Shown here: positions 33,194 through 43,495 of the stretch, piece after piece
How positions within the stretch are numbered: the stretch's first letter is position 1
Layout: each line of letters opens with the position of its first letter
From: JBDHUW01 sp039809345
GTDB lineage: Bacteria > Patescibacteriota > Gracilibacteria > Absconditabacterales > Absconditicoccaceae
Assembly: GCA_039809345.1 (NCBI GenBank)
Contig: JBDHUW010000009.1
Location: 1-44,544, forward strand
Reading direction: 5' to 3'
DNA: 44,544 nt
Position numbers and translations under genes: made by a program
Notes under the pieces: generated by a model
Databases searched by the model: none
What the model saw: the letters and a program-made list of their open reading frames with translations, nothing else
Told to the model about the DNA's origin: nothing

Positions 33194-33778
33194 ATGAAAA
33201 AACAAACTATTACCTGAATCATGAAGTATATATTCCGTCATAGAAAATATGTCCTGATTGGATGGGGGATAGTTCTGATGTTGATTGGATATGGTTTTTT
33301 GTTTTATAGAGATTCGTTGGTTTCAGAGTTTACGGGATTCTTTTTGTTGTATCCTATTATCGGATATACTTTGTATTTTCTCATAGTTTCATTGAGAGGA
33401 TTGACGTTCATACCATTGACCACGATTCTGTTGATCGCAATACCGTTTACTAATCATGTAGTTTTGTTGATACTTACGTTGGTTGGGACATTGATTACAT
33501 CGTATATTATTTATCGTTTTTCTGAGGCGTTGGATATTGATGATTATTTTGAAAAAAAGCATCCTCGTGCAATCAATACATTGCGTAAGAGATTTGAGAA
33601 ATATGAGTTCCCGATTATATTTTGATGGAGTTTGTTGCCGTTTACTCCTACGGATTTAATTTGTTATGTGGCGGGGACGCTAAAAATCAATATCTCGAAA
33701 ATGCTTCTAGCAATACTTGCATGAGAAGTGATCATTTGCATCCTGTATATATGGGGGGTCAAGTCACTAATCATGTAG
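33194..33778 (+). CDS. VTT/DedA-family membrane protein
   Basis: A 194-aa protein with five or six hydrophobic segments (LIGWGIVLMLIGYGFLFY, FFLLYPIIGYTLYFLIVSL, TILLIAIPF, LLILTLVGTLITSYIIY, ILAGEVIICILYIWG). The pattern 'GTLITSYIIYRFSEALDIDDYFEKKHP...RFEKYEFPIIFGWSLLPFTPTDLICYVAGTLKI' is that of the VTT (TVP38/TMEM64/DedA) domain: a re-entrant Gly-rich segment, then a charged linker and a Pro-containing re-entrant loop. Family members scramble or flip lipids such as undecaprenyl phosphate. The start at 33194 is one of three in-frame ATGs (33179, 33194, 33221). The gene ends 60 bases before tRNA-Trp. Confidence 0.75.
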
Positions 33779-33838
33779 AATCTATTGCTTTTTGCTTCCT
33801 CATCACTATACATTCTCGTTACGGCTAGTATCGCATTT

Positions 33839-33913
33839 AGGGCCTTAGCTCAGTGGTAGAGCGGGAGTCTCCAAAGCTCCGCGTCGCAGGTTCAATCCCT
33901 GCAGGCCCTGCCA
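33839..33913 (+). tRNA. tRNA-Trp (CCA), integration site of the element
   Basis: Acceptor stem AGGGCCT/AGGCCCT, discriminator G and encoded CCA. The anticodon loop CTCCAAA gives anticodon CCA, which reads UGG and not UGA, as required if UGA is Gly. The last eight bases of the gene are part of the 9-bp repeat that marks attL (33906-33914). On the opposite strand it is overlapped by the serine recombinase reading frame. Confidence 0.95.
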
Positions 33914-35494
33914 TTTGGCAAAATTATCATCTGAATCATTAAATACTCAATATATAAGCGGAATACACGGTGTTTGTATTCCGTTTTTTTGATCGAAGTA
34001 TATCTCGTCAGAAAAGATATAAGAAAGCAACTTTTTTTTCAATGTAGGATCTGGAAACGCCCATACTTCCTTGATATTTGTAATTAGAGGTATGGTGTTT
34101 GTAAATATATATGGTAGATCTATTTTCTCCTCAGAATATTCCTCCATATCTTGTTTTAAGAGATTCTTTTGTTTACTTAATTCAACGATCTTTTCTTCAT
34201 ATACTGACACCAGTTGTTCATTATCTGTTGTGAATAATCTTTCTTGGAGTTTGTCTATGGTATTTGTAAGCTCATTGTATCTTTGGCTTTTTATAGTTAA
34301 TTCTTCATCTAAACTTGATGATTGATTCTCTCGTATGTGGGTAACTATATCTTTGAAAGAATTTATGTATTTATCATCCATTTTCATTGAAGATAACTTG
34401 TTTTCAAAGGCTAAATGAACCACTTTATTATTTATAGACTTCCCACATATACTACACTCTTTATTCCTACATGTATAATAGAAATAATAGTTTCATAATT
34501 TGTTTTTAGATGGTGCTCATGTCATAGGTTTATTGCATCCATTACAACGAAGAGATCATCTTAGCGGGAGTTCTTTTTCATTTTTCTCTTTAGAATTATT
34601 GGCATATTTTTTCCATCTTGTTGGATCTACTGCATCAAGTATCTTTTCTATGTCATCTAGAGTTATGAAAGCTTCATGTCTTCCAGTGATCATTGATAGA
34701 TCCCAATCACTATAGTCTATATAGCCTGCATAGAATAGAAGCTTTTCTCTTTCAAATAGACGATTGATATTTGATGCTTTTAATAAGGCTTTCCCGCTTT
34801 TGGTCTTATAACCCTTTTGTTTTAAGAATTGGATGAATCATGATATTCTATGTATGATTCATCTTGCTAAAAGCTGTAGTCATTCTCTAATGATCATTCA
34901 TTCTATTCAGTCTATTACGAGAACTTTTCATCCTTTTTTGCGTAAGTCATCTTCAAATTGATATCTATATCATGGCATAGGATTGAAACATCGGTATCAG
35001 TCAAGCATTCTGCCCCTCTGTCTATCTTTTGTTCTACGAGCATTATTCTCTCTATCATATTGTTTAAATGACATAGTCACTGACTGCATCATCCTCCCTT
35101 CAGGGGAGTCATTTATTTCTTGTTTTAGAGAGAATATTTTCGCGCCTCATAGTTTTTCGATTCTGTTTTTTATTTCTCGCCATCATGAAACATCTCTGAT
35201 AATACGATCCATATCATCAATAATTACTTTTGAAACCTTGGTATATTCCTTGTTTTGTTCTTGGAGATATTCAATCATCTGATCTAATCAATCTCTAGTT
35301 TTATATTTGTTTTCTCATGATAATCATCAATCCACAAATACGCGCACAAGTTCCATGTTTCATTGTTTGCTTATCCAATCTCTACAAACCTGCTCTTGGC
35401 TTTCCAATCCATTCCCACTTTCTACTTGTTTTTTTGAGCTTACACGAGTATAGATTATGACTTTTTCATTTCAGAGATTGTTGTCTTTTTTCAT
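33845..35494 (-). CDS. large serine recombinase (integrase), 3' end altered by integration
   Basis: A 549-aa protein as integrated. The resolvase domain has IIYTRVSSKKQ with catalytic Ser19, then FVDGGLSG and DDMDRIIRD; the recombinase domain follows; a zinc ribbon CNGC...CRNKECSICG precedes a long coiled coil (TIKSQRYNELTNTIDKLQERL). This is the large serine integrase architecture used by phages and integrative elements. After SDDNFAKWQG the frame passes through the att core and continues antisense through tRNA-Trp (LQGLNLRRGALETPALPLS) to TAA 33845. In a circular form the same frame would instead continue into the segment at 44056-44197. Several Gly, such as in the catalytic-domain motif region, are UGA. 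Confidence 0.92.
33906..33914 (+). repeat. attL core CCCTGCCAT
   Basis: Direct repeat of 44189-44197. It covers the last four acceptor-stem bases, discriminator and CCA of tRNA-Trp plus one T. Confidence 0.7.
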
Positions 35495-35557
35495 TGTAGG
35501 TTCTACATGATATAAATAACGATTGATTATATCTGAGGCAGATATTTTATCAATGTT

Positions 35558-35734
35558 TTATGCGTTTTTTCACTCTTTTTTTCTCTTTATGTCGCTAATT
35601 ATTAGCAATCAGACCATGTAAAAATAATCAATTATTTTTTGTATTTCTACATCTGTATGACCATTATATGCGTTTGCATGATGTTCTTTCATATATTCAA
35701 CAGTTAGCATCGGATTCGGATTCTTTGATGACAT
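35558..35734 (-). CDS. 58-aa hypothetical protein
   Basis: A small frame starting MSSKNPNPMLTVEYMKEHHA with a predicted helix and a hydrophobic segment (YFYMVGLLIISDI), ending with Lys-rich residues. It overlaps the 3' end of the preceding gene by 71 bases, in another frame, and ends 63 bases before the recombinase. The pattern (LTVEYMKEHH, EIQKIIDYFYMVG) is compact and helical; it could be a small regulatory protein. Function unknown. Confidence 0.45.
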
Positions 35735-36167
35735 AGTTCGTTGTCATTACTGAAACACTATCTTTGCAAGAATTCTCTTCTTGCCAACCATGAATATTAT
35801 GAATCTTATAGTTTCATTCCTGGTAAAATCCGAGTTTCTTACTATCTTCATCTATGAATATTTCATGAATTCATAGATCTGATTTATTGATTTTTATAGA
35901 TACAATAAAGGTGAACGGAGGCTCGACCTTGCCATTGTATACTTTCATCTTAATTTCTCAAAACCACATTGCTTTCTTGAAAAGAGCATAATTCTCTGAT
36001 GTCACGCTATAGGTGAGATATACCATAAAGCATGAGTTTTTATTTATTAATGATATATTCTGTATTTGAGGGATATATCATAACGTATCAGTTATATTCT
36101 GATAGTGAAGATTTGTTTTGAAGCTCTCATGTGAGAGGATATATTGTGTTAGTTCTTTATCACTCAT
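35664..36167 (-). CDS. 167-aa hypothetical protein of the element
   Basis: I do not recognise it. It starts MSDKELTQYILSHESFKTN and contains beta-rich segments (FMVYLTYSVTSENYALF, PFTFIVSIKINKSDLG, IFIDEDSKKLGFY). No membrane segment. It follows the primase-helicase by 62 bases and its 3' end overlaps the 58-aa gene. It probably belongs to the element's replication operon. Confidence 0.6.
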
Positions 36168-36229
36168 AGTGTGGAGAAAAAAAATAAAAAAGTTTTGAAA
36201 TATTTACTGTCTTGCTGTCTATAAAATCA

Positions 36230-38197
36230 CTAGAATTCAGAATTATCTTCATTAATTGATATCCCATAGTAACATCTTAATCATTTTTCCTTTCATTTTT
36301 TGAATCACTTCTTTACCATCTCTCTTCAAAAGACTTCAATATCAATAGGTTTAGCTCAATCTAGACTACAAAATCTTTGATAATCTTTATATAATTCGCT
36401 AGTATGTGTCCACATATCTATATCTCATAAAATCACAGATCAGCTTTTAATATATCAGCTTACAGAGTCACTATCTTCTACAAAGTTTTTTACTACGTTT
36501 TCTATTTCTTCAGGTATATCAAAACTTCCTCTTGCAAGTAGTACTTCGAGTGATTTTATGAAAAGCACAAATATTTTTTCTTTATCCTTTAATATATCTT
36601 TTGCTAAATCGTGCTTGGGTATTTTAAAATTCCCCTTAAATTCTATAAACACGAATCTACGTATAATACTTTCATTTATATCTTTGATTTTTGGCAAAGT
36701 ATTACTACATGTCCAGAATTTTGCATATGGTTTCATAGTAAAAGGCATTCTATAATGAGCTTTAACACTAATTGGCTCTCATGACACTAATTTTTTTATT
36801 CAACTGTCATCAATAATTGTGTTATGGCTCATATCATAGTCAAAATTTGACACCTTACCTATTAATTCATATTGATAAATAGCGTCTCCCATATCTTTCA
36901 TTGGCACATGAGATACTAATGTAGTTGATCATATAACATTTTCTATGATTTTTAGTAATGTACCTTTCCCGTTTCACCCACTTCAAAAAAGCAATATAGA
37001 TTTTTGAAGATTTGTCGCTTCGGTTAGACTATATCATGCATATTCACAAATAAATTTTTGAATTCATTTTTGAATTTCAGGGTTGTATCATACTAGTATG
37101 CTATTGAAAAAATCATCTAGTATATTTGTGGCATTTTCTATATCTCATAATATGCTACTATGATATTTGAACTGATGAAGTTTATAATCCTCCTTATTAT
37201 AGTCTCTGAATGTTTTACTCAAGGGGTTATATATTCTATCTGTAAAGTTAATGTCATAGGTGGTAATATCTATTTCATTATCTTCATAATTTTGAGCAGG
37301 ATTCATTTTCTTTCATAACTTCTCATCCACACTAATTTGTAATAAGTTTTCTTTTATTTCCCTAAAATCTCTTTGATTAAGAGGTTTTAGCAATATTCAA
37401 CCTAATAGTTTTTGTGTTTCAACAATTATCTTTTGTTCTAAGATGTCTAATTGTAATTTTTCCCAAATATATCAATTAAATTGGCGTATGGCTCAATTAT
37501 AGGTAGCTATTTCCCATTTTTTGGCATAGTATTCAGCTAAAGCTAGGTGATTATATAGTTTGTATCATCCTTTCTCTGTCCAACTCATAAATGATGTCAA
37601 CCATTGAAAATAATCATAGATTGACTTAGCATGTGTTTGAATAGAATCAGGTGATATTACTCATCATGCACTTATAAGTTCATTTACATCTTTATGTCAT
37701 GATAATATACTACCTACATCAAAAATCTTTTTCATATGGTCTTTACGCATAGAAAGTATTTTACTGATTGCATTCTCTGCAGAATGATCTCTATCTACTA
37801 ATAGATATATTGTATGAGCTCATCTATCTAATAGTCATTCGATTAATCCAGATAGTTGTTGTATTCATTGCAGTCATACCACATTTCCTAAGTGGCATAT
37901 GCTAATCCAGTCTATTTCTCATTCAGTGATTATAATAGGCTTTTTATAGTCGATGTCTGTATAGAAATAGCCTATTTTAGAGCCAAATTTAGCTATACTT
38001 TTGTTTCAGTTGACTGGCTTTATAAGTCTTCTTTGATACCCTATATTATCTTCGTTGAGATCTTTCATTGCAAAAACAATCTCATTTTGGATATATGTAA
38101 TTATTCATCACTCTTCTGAATAAGTGATGTTCTCTTGAGATATGTGTCTATTTAGTAGATATGCCTTGCATTCTTGTTCATAAGCTGTAATATTCAT
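36230..38197 (-). CDS. P4-type primase-helicase (Toprim plus D5-like helicase)
   Basis: A 655-aa protein. The N-terminal half has a Toprim-like primase segment: KPIIITEGEIDWISICHLGN and IYLLVDRD. The C-terminal half is a D5/superfamily 3 helicase: Walker A LFGSGGNGKGT (Lys411), then MKDMG..., a Walker B-like NFDYDMSHNTIIDDSG, FWTCSNTLPKIKD (sensor) and RRFVFIEF. Such proteins start and unwind replication of plasmids, P4-type satellites and phages. The usual N-terminal zinc-finger part is missing but is supplied by the neighbouring gene (38224-38562), whose stop lies 26 bases upstream. TAG stop. Confidence 0.88.
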
Positions 38198-38223
38198 GAG
38201 TTGTGATAATAAATAATAAAATA

Positions 38224-38562
38224 TTACCAATCAAATTTATAGGGGAGAGTAGCCGCAGTTCCAAAGTTGCTACTCTTTTTTTTGTAATTTGATTGTGATT
38301 CATAATCTCTTCATAGATTGTTCTTGAATCGATCATGAGTTTCCTTGTTTGATAGATTCAGATGCATTTTGACAAATGAGAATGGATCTCACTTGGCTCT
38401 TCATTTTCATGAAAAATCATTGATATAGTTTCAGGATATACTGCCTTTCCATCAGTCAGTTTGCTTGCCATTCTCATGTATACAAATTACATCTCATTGA
38501 GTGGTATAATGTAGACCGACTGCCTCTAGAATTTGTATTATAGAGAAAGCATTATCCCTCAT
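38224..38562 (-). CDS. CHC2-like primase N-terminal domain protein, cysteine-free
   Basis: A 112-aa protein that reads AFSIIQILEAVGLHYTTQG, DGWKGSISGNYINDFSG, KGDPFSFVKMHLNLSNKET. The order and spacing follow the N-terminal zinc-finger segment of DnaG-type and phage primases (…GDPFSFV…), but all zinc Cys/His positions are replaced. It probably acts as the template-recognition part of a split primase with the Toprim-helicase encoded 26 bases downstream. Its start overlaps the stop of the RHH-like gene by 11 bases. Six or more UGA-Gly codons. Confidence 0.65.
38247..38284 (+). terminator. plus-strand hairpin with T-tract inside the minus-strand primase gene
   Basis: GAGTAGC (38247-38253) and GCTACTC (38269-38275) form a stem, followed on the plus strand by nine T. 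Terminator-like only in the plus direction, although no plus-strand gene precedes it. It may end an antisense RNA, or may be fortuitous. Confidence 0.4.
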
Positions 38563-38791
38563 TTATTGGTATTGGTTTATTCAATAAATTGTTTTTTGCA
38601 TACATTTCATACTTTTTGTTCATGTGATTTATAAATCACTGGTTTTGATGTAATCGCATTATGATACACTGTTTAATCACATGGCTACGATTCAATTTTT
38701 TAGGATCTACATTTATATATCTCGATTTGAGACAATATTCATCAATGTGACGTATAAGCTCCACAGGGAGTCTAACAAGATAGTTTTGCAT
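38552..38791 (-). CDS. small ribbon-helix-helix-like DNA-binding protein
   Basis: A 79-aa protein starting MQNYLVRLPVELIRHIDEYC and continuing NRSHVIKQCIIMRLHQ: a short beta strand with VRLP, a helix, then a SRSxVI-type second helix, as in CopG/Arc-type proteins. It probably represses the element's replication operon. The start could be further upstream (to ATG 38869). It reads through one UGA and its stop overlaps the next gene by 11 bases. Confidence 0.55.
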
Positions 38792-38900
38792 TGGTATTAA
38801 TAGGAGATAAATACTTTTCGACATACTCATATGCATATATCGTAATGGTGGTATATATGAGAAAATCAAATTTTCCTTACCTCCTAATTTTGAAGCATAA

Positions 38901-38931
38901 AAAAAGAGAATAAGTGATTTATTCTCTTTTT
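38901..38931 (-). terminator. bidirectional terminator before the 385-aa gene's 3' side
   Basis: AAAAAGAGAATAA / TTATTCTCTTTTT is a 12-13 bp stem with T-rich flanks on both strands. It separates the 385-aa gene from the downstream replication genes on the minus strand. Confidence 0.75.
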
Positions 38932-38950
38932 CTGGGAAACTTTTTTGATG

Positions 38951-40108
38951 CTACTTTTGTAAAACTATTTTCTCTAGAGAAGCCTTAAGTTTTTCTAAGT
39001 ACTCTGTATCTGCTTTGTATTTCACTTCTTTGGGTTTATTTTTTAGAACAATATCCTCTCATATGTAATATCTTATAATGTCATTTGCATATGTTACACA
39101 TTTTTGTAGTAAACCTATATCAAAATTTATGTTAGTAAAATAATTATGATAGGTCTTATTATACATCGTACCATATGCCTTAAGAAGTGAAATAAATAAT
39201 TCATTTTTTTTATCGTGGTAGATTATTGTAGCTTCTTTTTTGTGATTTAGAAGAGAAGTAGTGTAATAAATAGATGCTGAAAGATATAATAATCAATAAG
39301 TATATGCTTTTATTCACTCATAATTATAGTCTTTATCATCAATGCCTTTTTTATGATTTTGAGATTTATAAGCTTTATCTTTTTTAGGGAATAGATGTTT
39401 TTTAAAATCATTAATTTCGTTCTCTAGTTCAACATCCTTACTAATATATTTTGTTATTCATGTCTGTTTCTTAAAAGCAAAGACTCATGTCTTTGGGTTA
39501 ATATTTATTTTGTCTCAGAAAGATATTTTTCATGGTTTAAAATAGTTTCACAATCATTCTTCTAACTTATTGATTAATGATTTTCCTAAAAATATATTTG
39601 GAGATTGATCATCAATAATCTCTAAATGAGCTACTAATTTTTCTATTAGATTAATCAACTGCTCTTTATCAGTATCACTAATAGGGTATTTTGTGTATAT
39701 AACATCGAGTAATTTGATACATGAATTGTAGAAACCTATATTATTTCTCTCATATACAAGAAACAATAGAATTTCGGTCGGGATAATGAATTTGTATTTA
39801 TTAAATTCCATTTGAAATAGCTCCTTACAAGAATCTCCCAAATTATCTAATACGTATAGTATATACATAATATTATCAATGTCTTGAGCTTCACGAATGT
39901 TTTTAAGTGGGGTTAGTATCCATTTTCAGAAACTATTTGGTAGATCATATCCTTCCTTCCTCCAATAATTCGTCAGCATATTAATATCTAAGTCTACAAT
40001 ATCTTCATTCTTATATCGTACACTATAATTAAACCAAGTATATTTGTTTTGAAAAATATGCTCTAGACGAGTGAGATACGTTGTTTCTAATCAATCTAAA
40101 TTATCCAT
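38951..40108 (-). CDS. 385-aa hypothetical helical protein of the element
   Basis: I do not recognise it. It starts MDNLDGLETTYLTRLEHIFQ and is mainly helical with many Tyr, Asn and Lys. Segments such as EILLFLVYERNNIGFYNSCIKLLDVIY and EQLINLIEKLVAHLEII look like helical repeats. No membrane segment or signal peptide is clear. It is transcribed away from the zinc-ribbon membrane gene at 40240, with its own terminator. In a mobile element a defence, immunity or accessory role is possible, but nothing seen supports one. Confidence 0.6.
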
Positions 40109-40202
40109 CTTATTGCTATATTGATAAATCTATATAGTTATATAATTATATGTTTTTCACTTGCAATGTTGTTTACTCTATTTATCATCACTGATATTAT
40201 GT

Positions 40203-40232
40203 TTGTTAAAATACATTGCTTTATTCTATAAT
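40203..40232 (+). promoter_or_regulatory. promoter of the zinc-ribbon gene, probably leaderless
   Basis: TTGTTA (40203-40208) and TATAAT (40227-40232) with 18-base spacing. The ATG at 40240 is only 7 bases after the -10, where transcription would start. Confidence 0.55.
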
Positions 40233-40239
40233 CTACACT

Positions 40240-41430
40240 ATGAAAAAGTGCCTAATGTGTTGAGAAGAAATTAAAGATGAAGCTAGAAAATGCAGATTCT
40301 GTTGAGAACGACTTAGCGATAATATTGAACAGCAAAATCACAATTCAATAGAAAGCAATGTGAGTCTTGAAGTTTCAAAAAAAGATAACAAATATAATCA
40401 ATGATGGAATTGATGACTAATTTTTCTTTGTATTCGAATTGTATTTGCTTCATGTACATTAATATGGTCTATATATACAAAGTATGTATTTGAAATCAAT
40501 AAGTGAACATATGCATCGCTTATTAATGAAAACTCTCCATATTTTATTGAACATACATGATCTCTTATATGATTTGGAATTATTGGGAATCTAGTATTTG
40601 CTATTTGGGGTATCTATCTAGTATATTTATTTTTCTGAAAAAAGAAAATATTCCCCCTAATGTATATAGCTTATGCTTCAACATGATTTATATTTATGTT
40701 ATTCGTTGAATATTTTAATGGGTTGCAACGATGATTGACTAAAACGTTTCCAGATGAAGTGATTAGAAAAATTACTATATTGTGATTTTGGTTATTCATT
40801 TGGTGAATATATATACTAGTGTCAAAAAAAGTTAAAAGTACCTTTATAAATAATAATGGACATAAATTTGATAGTAGTTTGATTGTAACAATTATAATAT
40901 CTGCATTGATTTTATTATCTGTCCCTTTGAGTATTAACTATAGTAAACTTAAATATATTCCTACGACAGACAATACTGCACTAAATAATTTTATAGAACA
41001 TATAAAGATTAGTCCATATTATCATTTAAAAGTAGATAGCAATAAGATTACTCAAATAAAAAATACCAATGATTTTAAAGAAAGCTCTTTATTATTTAGC
41101 ACTAAAAATGAGAATCGTATTCTCGTAATGGCAATAAAATTACCATATTCTTATAACGATAAAGAAGCAATGAATAATACTATGATTGAATTGAACTCTC
41201 AATCATTTTGATTTACCGTAATATCTTCATCATATCCATGATGAATTTCGAGCATGAGTAATGATATCTTTTATTCAGTCGATGCTGAGAAGATAGTTGA
41301 TTGAGAAAAAAAATATTATACTATGTATTATAATAATAGATGAGATCAGCAGCTTACAATATACTGTGTTTGAGATGATGCTTCTAAAGTTAGAGACGAT
41401 GCTGCTGATTTTATAAGACTGATTTATTAA
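40240..41430 (+). CDS. zinc-ribbon membrane protein (DUF2569-like)
   Basis: A 396-aa protein. It begins with a zinc ribbon of two CxxC pairs (CLMCGEE...CRFCGER), then a linker, four hydrophobic segments (LIFLCIRIVFASCTLIW, GIIGNLVFAIWGIYLVYLFF, LMYIAYASTGFIFMLFV, ILGFWLFIWGIYILV) and a fifth (VTIIISALILLSVPLSI), then an extracytoplasmic C-terminal domain. The four-helix part resembles DUF2569. Many Gly are UGA. Function unknown. Confidence 0.6.
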
Positions 41431-41571
41431 TAATTATAATTCTTTCCTGGATTTTAAATCCTTATTTTCTCCTATTTATAGGATACTTATCATAAAACAT
41501 ACTCAGATTTAAAATCTAGTTAGCAAAATTACATGAGGCGCACCAATAATAAATAATAGAATCGTTTAATA

Positions 41572-41592
41572 TTAACTTTACTTTTTTATAAT
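41572..41592 (+). promoter_or_regulatory. promoter of the 161-aa membrane gene, probably leaderless
   Basis: TATAAT (41587-41592) ends 6 bases before the ATG at 41599. The first 14 bases, TTAACTTTACTTTT, also occur at 7459-7472 upstream of the 7489 gene. Confidence 0.5.
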
Positions 41593-41598
41593 AAACTC

Positions 41599-42084
41599 AT
41601 GGCATTTATTTCCTCATTCATTCAACTAGCCGTCTGTTTTATTTTAACTGACTTGATTTTGTGAGATAATGTTGATATTCTGTCCAATGGTAGTCCGTTG
41701 GGTGTTGTGCTTTTGTTTTTCATATTTACTCTTTTGGTTAGAATTGTTCCTATCATAAATTATATAACTTGATTAATAGCAATATTGATAATAAGTATTA
41801 CTGGTATGAGTATGCCCAAAGAAAATCATTTTTCTAATTCAGTCACAAAACTTATTCATTGGTATAAATCTAAAAGATATAAAGACATATTCTTATTTAC
41901 TTTCCTTTGATATCTCTCTAATTTGTTATTGTTTGGGCTATTCGTACTTATATTTTCTAATACTGATTTAGCGTTGCATGTGAATAAAGTGTCATTATTT
42001 TATATACTAATTGCATGACTAGTTATGCATGTAATTGCGATTACGATAGACTGAATAAAGTACATACTTGGATATAGGAAATAA
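41599..42084 (+). CDS. 161-aa multi-pass membrane protein
   Basis: Starts MAFISSFIQLAVCFILTDLIL. At least four hydrophobic segments (VVLLFFIFTLLVRIVPIINY, LIAILIISITGM, IFLFTFLGYLSNLLLFGLFVLIF, LFYILIAGLVMHVIAITIDGI) and few charged residues. No recognised family. A probable leaderless promoter precedes it; three UGA-Gly or more. Confidence 0.6.
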
Positions 42085-42190
42085 TTATGTACAGGCACTC
42101 TTAAAAATATTTGATAGTTTTGCAAATACAGTATTTATAATATGTATTATATAACTATTAATTGAAGCATTTATTTTTTATCATCAATAT

Positions 42191-42451
42191 ATGAAAGACT
42201 TACGATTGTTAAAATGACCATTATTTATCCTTTTTGTTGTTCTCTGAATCCCATTAATAACTATTAAAATGTTAGGAGAAATTTGATATATAGTCGGTGG
42301 TGGGCTTACAATTATTATTTGGTATTTAGATTGGCTAAGAGGACGTTATAATTTTTTGCATTATAGAGCTATTCATAATTCTATCGAGGGTAAAATGCCA
42401 TACGTCATTGGTGGAATTTTAATAATTGTAGGTTTATTCAAAATAGTATAA
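42191..42451 (+). CDS. 86-aa membrane protein
   Basis: Starts MKDLRLLKGPLFILFVVLGI and has three hydrophobic segments (LFILFVVLGIPLITIK, YIVGGGLTIIIWYL, YVIGGILIIVGLFKIV). No recognised family. It lies 106 bases past the 161-aa membrane gene. Confidence 0.55.
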
Positions 42452-42499
42452 ACATAAAAATGTAACTTAGATCCCTGTACTAGTTAATAAAAAATAGAT

Positions 42500-43402
42500 C
42501 TAATGTGCTAAAACTAAATAAGCTTATTCACAGCCCCCATTTCAGTCAAGACATGTTTCGTCTTTATATTCTCATACGTAGACATAACATCACTCAATAA
42601 AGCTTTCTGAATTTCAACCACAATCATTTTCATCCGTAATTCAATTTGCTTGTGCCCAATTATAACCTGCTTCATGTCAAGAGCAATCAGTCTTACATGT
42701 ATAACCTCAATAAGTATTCTTTTTTCTTTTAAGATTCTCTGCTCTCTGAATTACGAGAGTATCTTGATTTTCATCTCATTTACTAAATTCTTCTTTTAAA
42801 ATATATGCGTTATTTTCCAAATATTTATCTATTGGGATCTGTATTTTCTCAATATCTTTTATATGTTTTGCCTGATTTACGCTGGATTGTGCCAATGTAC
42901 TACCAAATGCTTCATAATTTTTCATATATCAGCTGAGGTTATTGTTTTTGGCTTCTGATAACATATTACTTCGACTTTCCTCTAACTGCCCCCAGAAATT
43001 TGAATTAATATTATACATCTCCATAATATTGATTTCGTTACTATTTATATTTACATATTTAGAAAGATACCAGTTGGGTATTGATAAAAAGCATTCGTTG
43101 ATCATTTTACTCTCATCTAAAAGTTTATTGATTTGCTCTAATGCAACCAAAACTTTTGCGTGGATGATATAACTATAATCAACTCACGAATCTTTTTTGA
43201 TATCTGTTAAATATAACATTAATGAGGGGCCTAAATGTTTATTTTTCTGATGACCAATGCGATAATAGTTCTCTACAAATTGATTTCTACAAATCAATAA
43301 TTTATTATCAATTTCTTTGACATGATTTTTATATGAAAATATTGCTCCAATTAGTACGCCAGTAATAATTATTATAAAAGGTAATCATTTTCTTAATATC
43401 AT
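42500..43402 (-). CDS. membrane-anchored protein with C-terminal Cys-rich GHEAGYxWA domain
   Basis: A 300-aa protein. It starts with a membrane helix (LPFIIIITGVLIGAIF), has a long helical central part and ends in a compact domain: GYTCKTDCSGHEAGYNWA, NGITDENDC, GNSESFIEGC and a trailing EYKDETCLDGNGGC. The CxxxCSGHxAGYxWA...DC.GNSxSFxEGC arrangement is a recurrent small domain in bacteria and phages; its function is not known to me. The frame is correct only with UGA as Gly: at least six of the conserved-domain Gly are UGA. Another frame is also open here, but it is not protein-like. Confidence 0.7.
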
Positions 43403-43495
43403 GATTCTTAAGTTAATATGTAAGGTTAATATGCATATATTATTGTTTATCAATTTTATCTAGATAATAATACTACCTTATGTTATTACAAGTAC

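Noticed and set aside
42514..43402. Alternative minus-strand frame at 42514-42750 (ending LTEMGAVNKLI)
   Set aside because: Open but different from the frame of the upstream part of the gene; the other frame, with UGA as Gly, has the CxxxCSGHxAGYxWA domain and keeps the same phase as the rest.
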